The notes: generated by a model from the sequence alone, not told the origin. A DNA stretch of 64,000 nt from CBDCME01 sp965218865 (GCA_965218865.1 CBDCME010000038.1:6963-70962), one strand, 5' to 3'; counted from the first letter of the stretch, positions 37,961 through 48,695 are shown. Numbers and translations: made by a program.

Positions 37961-39552
37961 CAGGCCGGCGCGCCGTCGCGCAGGAGTTTGAATTTGATGC
38001 TGTCGAGGAGGGCGCTGAAGGACGCGTCGACGATGTTCGGGGAAACGCCCACCGTGAACCAGGGCTCACCCTTTCGGTCCGCGCTTTCGATCATGACGCG
38101 GGTCACGGCGCCGGTGCCGACGTTCGGGGTCACGACGCGGACCTTGTAATCGACGAGCCGCCAGTCCTCGAGATAGGCGGAGTAGACACCGAGGTCCTTG
38201 CCCAAGGCGTGGTTCAACGCGTCGACCGGCCCGTTTCCCTCGGCCACCGACATGCGTGCCTTCCCCTTGACCTCGATCCTGACAGTTGCTTCGGAGACCG
38301 TGATCCGTTTTCCCAGGGCATTGAATCGGCGTTCTATCAAGACCCGGTAACTGGTCACCTTGAAGTACTCGGGCACCTCGCCGAGCGCCCTTCGCGCCAT
38401 CAGGGCGAAACTGGCGTCGGCGCCGTCATAGGCGAAACCCTCGAATTCACGCGCCTTGACGGTCTCCAGCAGGAGCGGAATTTTCGGATGGTCGGCGGGA
38501 ACGTCGATGCCGAGGTCTCGCAGACGAGCCAGAATGTTGGCCCGGCCCGATTGATCGGAGACCACGATGTGGCGCCGATTGCCGACGGAAGCCGGCTCGA
38601 CGTGCTCGTAACAGCGCGGATCCTTCTGCACGGCGGCGACATGGAGACCCCCCTTATGGGCGAACGCCGCCGCTCCGACGTACGGCGCGTGGCGGTCGGG
38701 AGCGCGGTTCAACAGGGCATCGACGAGGTGGGCGCTTTGGGTGAGCCGCTTGAGCCCCTCCTCGCCGAGCCCGCATTCGTAACCCATCTTCAGGGTCAAA
38801 GACGGCAACAGCGAGGTTAGATTGGCATTGCCGCAGCGTTCACCGAGTCCGTTCATCGTGCCCTGGACTTGGCGGACGCCCGCGCGCACGGCGGCCATAC
38901 TATTGGCCACGGCGTTTCCGGTGTCGTTGTGGAAATGGACACCAAGACGCCCGCCGGGAATTTGTTGCCTGACCGCCTCGACGATCCGGGCCACCGTATC
39001 CGGAAGCGTCCCCCCATTGGTGTCGCACAACACGATCCAACGGGCGCCGTGGTCATGGGCCGCCTTGAGGCACGCGAGGGCGTAATCGGGATTGGCTTCG
39101 TAACCGTCGAAGAAGTGCTCCGCGTCGAACAGGGTTTCGCTCATCCGAGCAGACGTCATGGCGACGCTGTCGCCGATCATGGCGAGGTTGTCCTCAAGAC
39201 CGATGCCGAGCGCCACGCGGACTTGAAAATCCCAGGCCTTGCCCACCATGCAGACGGCGTCGGCGCCACTCTGGACAAGGTCGTTCAGCCCCGGATCGTT
39301 CTCGGCGCTTCGGCCAGGCCGACGGGTCATGCCAAAGGCGGTGATTCGGGCATGGCCGAGGTCGGGCTTGGCGGCGAAAAACGCGTCGTCGGTTGGATTC
39401 GCGCCAGGCCAACCGCCCTCGACATAATCTATCCCGAGGGCATCCAGCTGCTGGGCGATCGCGATCTTGTCGCTGACGCTGAAATCGACTCCCTGGGTCT
39501 GCGCCCCATCACGCAATGTCGTGTCGTAGAGGTAAATGCGTTCGTTTGTCAT
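37960..39552 (-). CDS. cimA: (R)-citramalate synthase
   Basis: The 530-residue product is an alpha-isopropylmalate-synthase-family enzyme of the citramalate type. It has LYDTTLRDGAQTQGVDFSV (metal-binding Asp), the HxH block GVHFHNDTGNAVANSMAAV, NGLGERCGNANLTSL, and a C-terminal regulatory domain (SYLEDW-like AYLEDWRLVDYKVRV). It condenses pyruvate and acetyl-CoA to citramalate for isoleucine synthesis without threonine. It lies 6 bp after cysS and overlaps trmJ. Confidence 0.92.
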   Translation of the reverse strand: MTNERIYLYDTTLRDGAQTQGVDFSVSDKIAIAQQLDALGIDYVEGGWPGANPTDDAFFAAKPDLGHARITAFGMTRRPGRSAENDPGLNDLVQSGADAVCMVGKAWDFQVRVALGIGLEDNLAMIGDSVAMTSARMSETLFDAEHFFDGYEANPDYALACLKAAHDHGARWIVLCDTNGGTLPDTVARIVEAVRQQIPGGRLGVHFHNDTGNAVANSMAAVRAGVRQVQGTMNGLGERCGNANLTSLLPSLTLKMGYECGLGEEGLKRLTQSAHLVDALLNRAPDRHAPYVGAAAFAHKGGLHVAAVQKDPRCYEHVEPASVGNRRHIVVSDQSGRANILARLRDLGIDVPADHPKIPLLLETVKAREFEGFAYDGADASFALMARRALGEVPEYFKVTSYRVLIERRFNALGKRITVSEATVRIEVKGKARMSVAEGNGPVDALNHALGKDLGVYSAYLEDWRLVDYKVRVVTPNVGTGAVTRVMIESADRKGEPWFTVGVSPNIVDASFSALLDSIKFKLLRDGAPA

Positions 39553-39558
39553 GGCCGA

Positions 39559-40980
39559 TCACCCGGCACGTTTCCAGCGCGTGCCACCCGGCGTGTCCTC
39601 CAGGATGACTCCTTGGCCCGCGAGATCGTCGCGGATCCGGTCGGCGGCGGAAAAATCCCTCGCCACGCGGGCGGCCGAGCGCCGGGCGATGAGATCATCG
39701 ATCATTTGATCACTGATTCCCCTACCGTCGTCAGTTGTCGGAACCCCCGATTCGTCCGGCCCCACCGAATCCTTGAACCATGCGCAAGGCCGCTGCCGCA
39801 ACAGGCCGAGCACCCCGGCCCCGGCCATGAGGAGGCCCTTGAAACGGGCCTTGGCGGCACCGTCACCGGCCTTGTTCAGGGATTTGGCGTAATCGCGGAG
39901 AACCGCGATCGCCAAGGGGGTATTAAGATCGTCCGCAAGGGCAGCGAGGATTTCCCGGGGCGGTGGCGCATCGGCCTCGATCCCGTCGGCCTCTTGAAGC
40001 GCCGTGTAGAACCGATCCATTGTCGCCTTCGCTTCGCGCACACCCGTCTCCGTCCAATCCAGCGGCTTGCGATAATGCGTTCCGAGCATCAATAGACGCA
40101 CCGCCTCGCCGCGGCCGTTGACCCGTGACAACACATCCCGGACGGTCAGCACGTTCCCGAGGGATTTCGACATCTTCTCGCCCTCGACGGTGACGAAGCC
40201 GTTGTGAATCCAAAATCGTGCGAACGTGGCGCCATCCTTGGCGCAGGTGCTTTGGGCGCGTTCGTTTTCGTGGTGGGGAAAGATCAGATCCTGGCCCCCT
40301 CCGTGGATGTCGAAAGAGACACCCAGGTGCCTCCCGCTCATGACCGAACATTCGAGATGCCACCCGGGGCGACCCCGCCCCCAGGGGCTGTCCCATCCGG
40401 GATCGTCGGGCGCCGATGGTTTCCAGAGGACGAAATCGGCCGCGTGCTTTTTGTAGGGGGCGACTTCGACCCGGGCGCCCGCGATCATGTCGTCGGGGCT
40501 TCGGTGAGAAAGACCGCCATAGTCGGTCATCGCGGGAACGTGGAAAAGGACATGCCCCTCCGCCGCGTACGCGAATCCCCGTGAAACAAGGCATTCAACC
40601 ATCGACAGCATATCGGGGATATGGCCCGTGGCCCGTGGCTCGACATCGGGGTCGAGCGCCCCCACGGCAGCCATGTCGCCATGGAATGCGGCGATCGTGC
40701 GCGCCGTCAGTTTGTCGATCGGTTCGTCGTTCCTTCGTGCCGCCTCGATGATTTTGTCGTCGACATCAGTGATGTTACGAACGTAGGTGACGTGCGCGTC
40801 TCCATAGAACTGACGCAAGAGACGGTAAAGCACGTCGAAAACGATCACCGGGCGCGCGTTACCGATATGAGCGAGGTCGTAGACCGTGGGGCCGCAAACG
40901 TACATGCGGACGTTCGCGGGATCGAGCGGTTCGAACGCTTCCTTACGTCCGCTCTGGGTGTTGTGGAATTTGAGGGTCAC
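39559..40980 (-). CDS. cysS: Cysteinyl-tRNA synthetase
   Basis: The 473-residue product has the class I signatures MYVCGPTVYDLAHIGNARP (Cys zinc ligand and HIGH-equivalent), the second zinc block WHLECSVM, HGGGQDLIFPHHENERAQS and KMSKSLGN. Full length for the family; the frame is intact. It charges tRNA-Cys. It lies 118 bp after nadE and directly before cimA. Confidence 0.96.
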   Translation of the reverse strand: MTLKFHNTQSGRKEAFEPLDPANVRMYVCGPTVYDLAHIGNARPVIVFDVLYRLLRQFYGDAHVTYVRNITDVDDKIIEAARRNDEPIDKLTARTIAAFHGDMAAVGALDPDVEPRATGHIPDMLSMVECLVSRGFAYAAEGHVLFHVPAMTDYGGLSHRSPDDMIAGARVEVAPYKKHAADFVLWKPSAPDDPGWDSPWGRGRPGWHLECSVMSGRHLGVSFDIHGGGQDLIFPHHENERAQSTCAKDGATFARFWIHNGFVTVEGEKMSKSLGNVLTVRDVLSRVNGRGEAVRLLMLGTHYRKPLDWTETGVREAKATMDRFYTALQEADGIEADAPPPREILAALADDLNTPLAIAVLRDYAKSLNKAGDGAAKARFKGLLMAGAGVLGLLRQRPCAWFKDSVGPDESGVPTTDDGRGISDQMIDDLIARRSAARVARDFSAADRIRDDLAGQGVILEDTPGGTRWKRAG

Positions 40981-41098
40981 CCACGTTCACCTCGGTCGGG
41001 TCTAGCCGGGCGGCGCGCCATCGGTAGCAGATTCCCCGGTTCAGGTCCACGTTCACGACCCGAGGCCAGCGCCCGAGGCTGGGGACGACCGACACACC

Positions 41099-42769
41099 TC
41101 ATCCGCCGCGACCGAATGCGTTGGTGATGGGATAGCGCCGGTCGCGGCCGAAGGCACGATTGGTGATCTTGACCCCCGGCGGCGCTTGACGCCGCTTGTA
41201 TTCCGCCATGTCGAGAAGCCGCGAGACCTCGCGCACGACCTCCAAATCGTGGCCGCGAGCGGCGATTTCGTCGATGCCCTGCTCCCGCTCGATCAGACAA
41301 TGGAGTATGTCGTCGAGCGTTTCGTAAGGGGGCAGGCTGTCCTGGTCGCTCTGGTTCGGCCGCAACTCGGCCGTCGGCGCCTTGGTAAGAATCGACTCCG
41401 GGATGACCTCGCCCGAAGGCCCCTTGGTCCCGTGGGAAGTGAATTCGTTACGCCAGCGCGCAAGCTCGTAGACCGTCGTCTTGTAAACGTCCTTGAGCAC
41501 CGCAAACCCACCGCACATGTCGCCATACAGGGTTGCGTAACCGACCGACATCTCAGACTTGTTCCCGGTCGTGAGCACCATGTCCGAGAATTTATTGCTG
41601 ATCGCCATGAGGGTCAGGCCGCGGACCCGGGCCTGAATGTTTTCCTCGGTAACGTCCGAATCGCGGCCGCGAAAGAGATCCCCGAGCATGTCGTCGAAGG
41701 CGTGCACGGCCGGTTCGACTCCGACGGTGCCGAGACGCGCACCCAAGCGGTCCGCGCAGTCGGCGGCATCGTCGAGGGACGCCTTCGAGGTGTAGCGGGA
41801 CGGCATTCTGACGCAACGGACACGCTCGCCACCCAGGGCGTCGACCGCGATGGCCGTGCTGAGGGCCGAATCGATACCGCCCGACATACCGATGACGACG
41901 GCGGGAAAGCCGTTCTTTTCCACATAATCCCGCAAGCCTGTTAGCAGCGCCTGGTAAATGGCCGCCGGCCCGATTTCCGGTTGGGCGACGGTTCCCGGTT
42001 CGCACTGCCAGTGTCCGACCTCGTCCCGGGTCCACTTCGTGATCAGCAGATGCTCGCGCCAAGAAGGCGCCTGGGCGCAAAGATTCCGCTCGCTGTCGAC
42101 CACGAAGGAAGCCCCGTCGAAGACGAGTTCGTCCTGCCCGCCAACCTGATTGGCGTAAACTATCGGCCGTCCCGATTCGGTCGCCCGGGCGATGGCGAGA
42201 TTCCAACGCAGGTCCGGCTTCTCGATGTCGAAGGGCGAGCCGTTGGGAACCAGGAGAATTTCCGCACCCAGGTCGGCGAGCCTTTCCGAGGTCTCGGATA
42301 TCCACATGTCCTCGCATATCATCACGCCGAGACTCGCGCCCCGGAATTTCATTGGTTCCGGAAGCGGCCCGGGGGTGAACAGCCGCTTTTCGTCGAAGAC
42401 CCCATAATTGGGCAATTCGTACTTGCGGCTTATTCCGCTGACGCGGCCATCGGCGAGCAAATACCCGGCGTTGAACAGATCGCCGCCGGCGCGGTACGGC
42501 GCGCCGACCAACAGGCCCGGCCCGCCGTCGTTGGTACCCGCCGCGAGCATCGCGATCGTCGATTCGACTTGATCCTGAAACGCGGGCTTGAGGACCAGGT
42601 CCTCGGGCGGATAACCGATCAAGGCGAGCTCGCTGGTCACGACGAGATCGGTGTTGTCGTCCACCGCCGCGTCCCGCGCCATTAGAATCTTGGCGGCGTT
42701 GCCGCCGATGTCGCCGACGATCGGGTTGAGCTGCGCCACCGCGATCGTCAATCCGTTCCCCATTTCCAT
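41099..42769 (-). CDS. nadE: Glutamine-dependent NAD+ synthetase
   Basis: From ATG 42769 the product (about 556 residues) has an N-terminal nitrilase-like glutaminase domain (Glu in SELALIGYPPEDLVL, Cys in LGVMICEDMW, Lys in the ISRKYELPNYGVFDE region). The C-terminal ATP-pyrophosphatase domain has the loop VIGMSGGIDSALSTAIAVDA and TTGNKSEMSVGYATLYGDMC, and it ends EYKRRQAPPGVKITNRAFGR. It makes NAD from deamido-NAD. The longer frame from 42847 adds an unlikely basic extension, so 42769 (or 42763) is preferred. Confidence 0.93.
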   Translation of the reverse strand: MEMGNGLTIAVAQLNPIVGDIGGNAAKILMARDAAVDDNTDLVVTSELALIGYPPEDLVLKPAFQDQVESTIAMLAAGTNDGGPGLLVGAPYRAGGDLFNAGYLLADGRVSGISRKYELPNYGVFDEKRLFTPGPLPEPMKFRGASLGVMICEDMWISETSERLADLGAEILLVPNGSPFDIEKPDLRWNLAIARATESGRPIVYANQVGGQDELVFDGASFVVDSERNLCAQAPSWREHLLITKWTRDEVGHWQCEPGTVAQPEIGPAAIYQALLTGLRDYVEKNGFPAVVIGMSGGIDSALSTAIAVDALGGERVRCVRMPSRYTSKASLDDAADCADRLGARLGTVGVEPAVHAFDDMLGDLFRGRDSDVTEENIQARVRGLTLMAISNKFSDMVLTTGNKSEMSVGYATLYGDMCGGFAVLKDVYKTTVYELARWRNEFTSHGTKGPSGEVIPESILTKAPTAELRPNQSDQDSLPPYETLDDILHCLIEREQGIDEIAARGHDLEVVREVSRLLDMAEYKRRQAPPGVKITNRAFGRDRRYPITNAFGRGG

Positions 42770-43099
42770 CCCATCCGTTTGGTCGAACGTGCCCCGGTTC
42801 CGAGCCCCGACCAATCTAACACGCCTCCGCCCGGACACGTAGGTCACGGTGGGTGCCCGAAATGAGCCGTTCCGCCAACCCCTTCCTCACCAGGCGAGAA
42901 TATGGTTAACGAAGTGGAATTACGCGGCCGAATTGAATAGATTAAGTGTTATAAATATCACATTTCCAAAATTAACCATAATCCCTGAGTTATCCTTAAT
43001 TTCACGCTTTATATTAACCATTCTGTCAATTGTTCTTGACATCCACTATATTATACTCCAGTTTTAATGTTCTGTTAATGATATAAAGGATTTCCGGAG

Positions 43100-43672
43100 A
43101 TGTGCGGCGTTAACGATAATCGGGCGGGGCGAACCAAATCGGACGCATGGCAATCCGCTGTCGGGAAACTGGGCAAATGGGTTCTGATACCGGCGCTGGC
43201 CGGGCTTCTTTTCGGTCACTCGCCGGTCGAGGCGATGGAGAACGACGAAGCGGCGATTCATTGCCTAGCCCTGAACATATATTTCGAGGCTCGGGGCGAA
43301 CCGGAGCTGGGCAAACACGCCGTCGGTCACGTCGTCATGAATCGCGTATCCGATGCGAAATTCCCGGACCGCATTTGAGGTGTCGTCCGGCAAGGGGGCG
43401 AACAACGGCGTCATCGCTGCCAGTTTTCCTGGTGGTGCGATGGACGCAGCGACGCGCCCAGGGATCTCGACGCCTGGGAGATCAGCCAGGTCATCGCCGA
43501 ACGAATTTATTGGGGCTTCGTCGGCGATCCGACCAGCGGCGCGCTCTGGTATCACGCCGCCAACGTTTCACCCTCTTGGCGCCACGATTTTTCCCGCGCC
43601 GAACAGATCGGCAAACACATATTCTATCGCCGCGATAGGGAGCGTGTCCTCACGCAAAACAATATAAGATAA
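43100..43672 (+). pseudogene. SleB-like cell-wall hydrolase with an in-frame TGA
   Basis: From ATG 43100 a membrane anchor (KWVLIPALAGLLFG) is followed by the Hydrolase_2/SleB domain: HCLALNIYFEARGEPELGKH, AVGHVVMNRVSDAKFPDRI. TGA at 43376-43378 then interrupts, and the same frame continues GVVRQGGEQRRHRCQFSWWC, DGRSDAPRDLDAWE and SGALWYHAANVSPSWRHDFS, ending at TAA 43670-43672. The stop falls exactly where the family usually has Cys (V/I-C-x-VV). A Cys codon mutated to TGA is the simplest reading. SleB-type enzymes cut peptidoglycan. An AT-rich leader with an AAGGA-type site precedes the start. Confidence 0.75.
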
Positions 43673-44141
43673 GATGTTTCTCCCAATTTGTATGAACCAA
43701 CACCACAACCCTGCCTTGCGCTGATTTCAAACCCTCCCCGCGATCCTCCAGCGCGGCTTGAAAAATTGGCGGGCGGGTGTCGGCCATTACGGTATGGGAA
43801 AGGGGAGCTTGAGAGGCTCTCTTCACGAGATCATGAGCGCCCCACCATGCGGAAGCTCGGGATTTCATAAGAATTAGAGGTGCGGGCGTCCCTGTCGATG
43901 GCTCCTGGTGATCATCGCGGATATCGAACTCGCGGGTGATAGCCCCAGCAGAAATTTTCTGAGGTATTCCTGTTCGCGCGCGATCTCCTGGCTCGCGGGG
44001 ATCCGGTCCCAACCATGCTCGGCTTTCGCGGCGCGCACGCATACCCGGGGTTACGGTTTTTTGGGGCCCAGGGGGCACCCACATGGCGGCCCGTATTAAC
44101 GACGTGCGAAGAAAGGGAAAACTCCAATTCGCCAAACGCAT
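43673..44141. other. No recognisable gene
   Basis: A long minus-strand frame (43650-44141) has an Arg/Pro-rich composition without any family signature and is probably spurious. No RNA gene is seen. Confidence 0.5.
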
Positions 44142-44164
44142 CGGCGGCCCATGAAGGGCCGCCG
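44142..44164 (-). terminator. Hairpin downstream of the first PEP-CTERM gene
   Basis: CGGCGGCCC-ATGAA-GGGCCGCCG forms a perfect 9-bp stem with a five-base loop, 32 bp past the PEP-CTERM stop at 44196. No U-run follows, so termination may be inefficient or Rho-dependent. Confidence 0.5.
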
Positions 44165-44195
44165 CGATACCGATGATTACGCTGCTCGCCGGAGC

Positions 44196-44915
44196 TTAAA
44201 CGGTCGTTTTCCGACGCCGCCGAAGTATGCCGAGACCCGCGAGACCCGCGGCGAAGAGTGAAAGCGTCGCCGGTTCAGGCACGCCGCTTCCGTTCGGGCC
44301 GTTTCCAAAATCACCGGAAAGCTTCGACGAATCGTTCCGGCTGCCACCCGGCACACCAACGCTGGTCATTCGCACGGCCCACTAGCATTCCGCGCCGCAA
44401 GTAAAGAGGTCCAGGGTCAGGTCCGCCGTGCTGTGCGAAAGGGTAAACATGGTCATCTGAATATCGTTCTCCCCGATTCCGTTTGTGCCAATCTCGACTC
44501 CAAAATCACAGGGACACGGGTTCAGTCCGGGCTCACCTTCGATGTTGCCGCCGCCAACTTCGAAGACGGTATCAGGCGTGCCATCGGGAATTCCAAAAAT
44601 GGAATCAGTAATATCGTTGCCCAAGACCGAAAGATCACCTAGTAGAGATTCATCGGAAATGTGAAAGAACGCGGCGCGAAGGTCTCCGATATTGCCGGTT
44701 TCGGGCCCGGGGAGCACTTCAATCGTAAACTTAAGTTTTCCAGTAGCGACACCGGATTCCCCATCGTCCGCGATCGTAACCTGCACCTGAGCGTCGCCGC
44801 CCGTAAATTCGTCGGCAATGCCGACGATCGTCGCCGCCTGGGAAATTTCCGAGACAGCGAATAGGGCCGCGAGGCCGACACCGGCGACAGCGAATGCTCT
44901 CATTCCAGAAATCAT
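44196..44915 (-). pseudogene. PEP-CTERM protein 1 with an in-frame TAG
   Basis: ATG 44915 gives a signal peptide (FAVAGVGLAALFAVSEISQA) and a secreted beta-rich domain with a Cys-containing loop (GLNPCPCDFGVEIG). After CGAEC, a TAG at 44382-44384 interrupts. In the same frame the protein continues to a sorting signal, VPEPATLSLFAAGLAGLGIL followed by RRRRK, and stops at 44196. VPEP, a hydrophobic helix and an Arg cluster are the PEP-CTERM tag recognised by exosortase. Without readthrough the protein would be secreted without anchoring. A sigma-54-type promoter and three upstream repeats control it (45131-45495). Confidence 0.75.
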
Positions 44916-45130
44916 TGTTTTACGCCTTCGTTGTTTAAACGAGGGAACCTCCCCGAAATCGTGAGCCGAATGGACCATCCGATTCTTGCGGCCGGGGCCA
45001 GTATTCATCTTCAACATACCCCGGAAAATGTCCATCTTCAATTTGCCTCGCGAATGCGGCAGAAAATTGAATGTCGCTGCCCACGACCATGGTGGTCCGA
45101 ACCTAAACATTGTTACACTCCATAAAAATA

Positions 45131-45146
45131 AGCAATTATCATGCCA
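45131..45146 (-). promoter_or_regulatory. Sigma-54 promoter for PEP-CTERM gene 1
   Basis: On the minus strand TGGCATGATAATTGCT matches the -24/-12 consensus (TGGCAC, five bases, TTGCW) with GG and GC separated by exactly 10 bases. The predicted start of transcription is near 45119, giving a leader of about 200 nt before ATG 44915. Confidence 0.75.
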
Positions 45147-45220
45147 TTTTTGTAAAATGCTTTGGGATCAATGGGTAAGCCCAATTTCCGTTGATTCACG
45201 GAAGGCAGCACGCCCCGATC

Positions 45221-45495
45221 TGTAAAGAATTCCGACACATCGGCCGGGGATTCGGCCCGATTATGGCACCCCAGAGCCAGTGTCGGGGCGCTTTTATTCC
45301 TAGATAACGGTTTTGTTTCAATATCTTATGAGAGATCGGCAGCACGGATCCCGCGATTGTAAAATTTTCCGACAGTTTCGAAGACCTGAGCGCCGCGCGC
45401 CTCTAGATTTTTTTCGATCTCTGTCTTATTTGTCCGTTTTATCAATAGGTTACACGGTAGAAACGGAACCGGGAGAGGTGTAAAATTTTCCGACT
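45221..45495 (-). promoter_or_regulatory. Three upstream activator-site candidates for PEP-CTERM gene 1
   Basis: TGTAAAGAATTCCGACA at 45221-45237, TGTAAAATTTTCCGACA at 45358-45374 and TGTAAAATTTTCCGACT at 45479-45495 share one orientation. They lie 75 to 350 bp upstream of the sigma-54 element. The same motif occurs three times upstream of the second PEP-CTERM gene. This is the geometry of enhancer sites for an AAA+ activator. They may also act on the divergent prsT-like gene at 45710. Confidence 0.75.
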
Positions 45496-45709
45496 CCGCG
45501 ACGCTCAACCATGCCCTCCCGGCTTAGGGGCCCCGGCCCGACCCAGGATTTCAGCCGCTTGATCCCGGCAATTTTCGAACCGGAATTGGTGACCGTGTGT
45601 CATCATCGACGCGATCCGCCTACCTGAATGCACTTCCGTCAATTATAATCCGCTTGACCGTGGATAACGCTTGTGGGGGATATCGCGCCTGGAAATGTAA
45701 GAAAGATCA

Positions 45710-48576
45710 ATGACACAGTCGACGAAGTCCCGGACTTCGAATCATTCGCGTCATGTCGGTGATGGTCCGGCCGGGGTTGCATTAATCCTTTATTTCTGCC
45801 TAGCGGTTCTCTCCGGAGATCTGGCGTCACCGGCATTTTCGGCGCCCCCGACGGATTCATTGCAGGAATTCTATGAAGACGCGTTGGAACGATTTAACGA
45901 TGGCGATTACACCGGCGCGATCGTTCAATTGAAAAATTCACTCCAGGGCAACTCGACCGACGCTCAAAGCCGCCTGCTGCTGGGACGCGCCTACTTGGCC
46001 GTTGGTGCGGGCGCGGCGGCGGAAAAGGAAATTCTCAAGGCGAGAGGCGACGGTGCCCACCCCTCGTCCGTCATGCTTCCGCTCGCGAAAGCGTACATGC
46101 TATAGCGCAAATACGAGCGCCTCGTAAAAGACATCTTCGTCAATGGACAGGGAGTGGAGGCCGCGGCCAAAATTCGTTTGATCCGGGGCAGGGCCCACCT
46201 TGCACTGGGCTTGCTGACCGCGGCGACGACGGAATTTTCAGAAGCGACCAAATTGGTTTCCGATTATGTTCCCGGAACTCTTGGGATGGCGCGGGTCGAC
46301 CTCGCCCGTGGCCAATTCGAGGACGCCGATACTCTCGTGCAAGAAGCCCTCGAACTCGAACCTGGGGAAACCGATGCTTGGTTCGTCAAGGGCGAAATTA
46401 AACGGGTGCAAAGGGATTTCTCGGGCGCCGTGACCGACTTCGCCAAGGCCATCGAATTCGATCCGAATAATCTTTCCGCGAGAATTGCCCGGGCCGCCAG
46501 CTTGATCGACATCGGTCGCCCCGGCGAGGCGCTGGAAGACTTGGATATTGCCGAATCCGTCGTACCAGGTCACGTTCATTCGCGGTTCTTGCGCGCGCTT
46601 GCCTTGACACGCACCGGTGACGTCGCCGGTGGTCGAAGGATTTTTGACGAGTTGTCCTTGTTGGCGGACACCGTCGGCCCCGACGTGGAAAGGGTCGATC
46701 CGATAATGCTATACATTGCGGGAAGCACGAACGTCGCGAGACAAGACTACGCGAAAGCATATGATTATCTTGTCCGCTACGTCGATATGGTTCCCCGTGA
46801 CATCGATGCCCAGGTACTTCTTGGCCTAACCCTCGTCAGGGGGGGCGACCCTTCGGCGGCGATCAAGGTGCTGCGAACCGCGCGGCCAAGGTCGTGCCGG
46901 ACAACCCGCGTACCTACTCGGCGATGGGCGCCGCCTCCATGCGGCTCAAGGATTATTCCCGGGCCACCCGAATGTTCGCGAAGGCGGCGGGGCTTGCGCC
47001 GGAACAGGAATCCCATCGAACGCAACTTGCCCTAAGTCAGTTGGTTTCCGGAAACGTGACCCACGCGGTCTCCGATTTGAATCGCTTCATGATGGTGGAT
47101 ACGGCGGGCCCGGGCACCGGGATCATGCTTGGCATGATACACCTCAAACAGGGCAAATTCGATAAAGCGCTGGTCGTTGCCGAGAAAATGATAGAGCGGG
47201 ATCCAATGATTCCAGTCTCGTATAATTTGGCCGGCGCGGCCGAGTTTGGATTGGGCGACGCCGCCGCTGCACGAGCGCGGTTCGAGCGCGCCCTGGAAAT
47301 CGATCCGACCTTTGAACAGGCCATCCTAAACCTCGCCCAAATCGATGCTCACGAGGAGGAATTCGATTCCGCGATAGATAGATACAACGAGGTATTGGAG
47401 ATCGATTCGGGTGATATCGATGCTTTCATCGGCCTCGCCAAGGCTCATGAGCTAAAAGGCGAAATTGAGATCGCGATCGATTTTCTCGAGCAAATCAAAT
47501 TCCACGACGAACTGCGCTCGCAAATCCTATTGTTGTCCCTTTACACTCGGAACCAGCGGCATAACGACGCCTTGACCCTGGCGCAAAAACTCAAGGTGCT
47601 GTACCCCACGAACCCCAGTGTTTGGGATAAATCGGGGCATGCCGAGATTGCGGCCGGAGAACCCGATTACGCCGCAACCAGTTTTAGACGGGTTGCCGCC
47701 CTGACCCCGGATTCCGCCAATGAACTGGTTCGCGTCGCGCGCCTACAGTACGCGGTCGATGACATGGTCGGTGCGCGCGAAACCTTGAAAACGGCTATCG
47801 AGGTCGATCCAATGTTTGCGCCGGCCCACCTCCGGCTGGCCGAGATCGAAGCAACCACCGGGAACATCGAGGAAGCGCTTAAAATAGCGTATCGGCTGCA
47901 ACTAGCGATCCCGGATTCAGCGGCGCCGGATCAGTTGATTGGCGATCTATTGATGCTGGACGAACAGATTTCGATGGCGGCGCAAGCGTACAATCACGCC
48001 TTCATGAAGGAGTCGACAGCGCCGCTTCTCGAAAAACTCTACCGAGCTTATCGGGCTGCCGGGAGTGCCCGGAACGCGATTCCCTTGCTCGAAATCTGGA
48101 TCAGAAACTATCCGGATGACCAAGCGATTTCACGGCTGCTGGCGACAGCCTATGGCGACGTTGGACGCATCGAGGAAGCCATAAAACGGCACGAATCGCT
48201 TCTCGAATCTCTCCCCGATGATATCGCGACCGTCAACAACCTGGCGCTCCTCTACCAGCGTATCGGCGACTCGCGCGCCGTTGCCTTCGCCAAACGGGCC
48301 CATGAACTCGCGCCCGAACATCCGGCGACCCTCGATACGTTGGGATGGATCCTGGTCGAATCCGGCGACGTGGCGAATGGCATGGCGTACTTGCGGAAAG
48401 CGATAGACCGCGCCCCCAATCTCGATGTCGCCCATTTCCACCTTGCTGTCGCGCTCAATGAGTTGGGCGACGTCGACGCGGCGAGGGAGGAGCTTCGGAA
48501 GGCGCTCGAATCGTCAAATTTTTTTGACGAAAGAGCCGAGGCTGAAAGCTTCCTCAAGCGGTTGTCGAGCGAATGA
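45710..48576 (+). pseudogene. prsT: PrsT-like PEP-CTERM-system TPR protein 1, TAG and frameshift
   Basis: About 955 codons of tetratricopeptide repeats follow a signal region (VALILYFCLAVLSGDLASPA). The start of the mature part, FYEDALERFNDGDYTGAIVQ, LKNSLQ and LLLGRAYLAVGAGAAAEKEI, is characteristic of PrsT (PEP_TPR_lipo type). A TAG at 46103-46105 stands where relatives have Gln (AYML, stop, RKYERL). Near 46880 one base is missing, and the repeats go on in another frame (VVPDNPRTYSAMGAASMRLK) to the stop at 48576. PrsT-type proteins accompany exosortase and exopolysaccharide loci; their exact role is not settled. Confidence 0.78.
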
Positions 48577-48649
48577 TCGAACACCATTCCCCCCGACGCC
48601 GCGAGTTTTCGGAAAGACTGTTCGCGAGCGTGACCTACGTCCGTATTGA

Positions 48650-48695
48650 TGTTAAATTTTCCAGGTGTCGTTCCATGTCGGGGACGAATTACGCA
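48650..48695 (+). promoter_or_regulatory. Weak candidate control region for the second prsT-like gene
   Basis: TGTTAAATTTTCCAGGT at 48650-48666 resembles the activator motif in its first half, and GGGGACGAATTACGCA at 48680-48695 has GG-N10-GC spacing. Both deviate clearly from the better sites near the PEP-CTERM genes, so the call is tentative. Confidence 0.25.

Noticed and set aside
43650..44141. A 163-residue minus-strand frame downstream of the SleB-like gene
   Set aside because: Proline/arginine-rich low-complexity translation without any motif; likely decayed or non-coding DNA.
48650..48695. Full activator site plus sigma-54 promoter for the second prsT-like gene
   Set aside because: The motif lacks the CCGACA half and the -12 box lacks TTGC. 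Kept only as a weak feature, not counted in the regulon finding.
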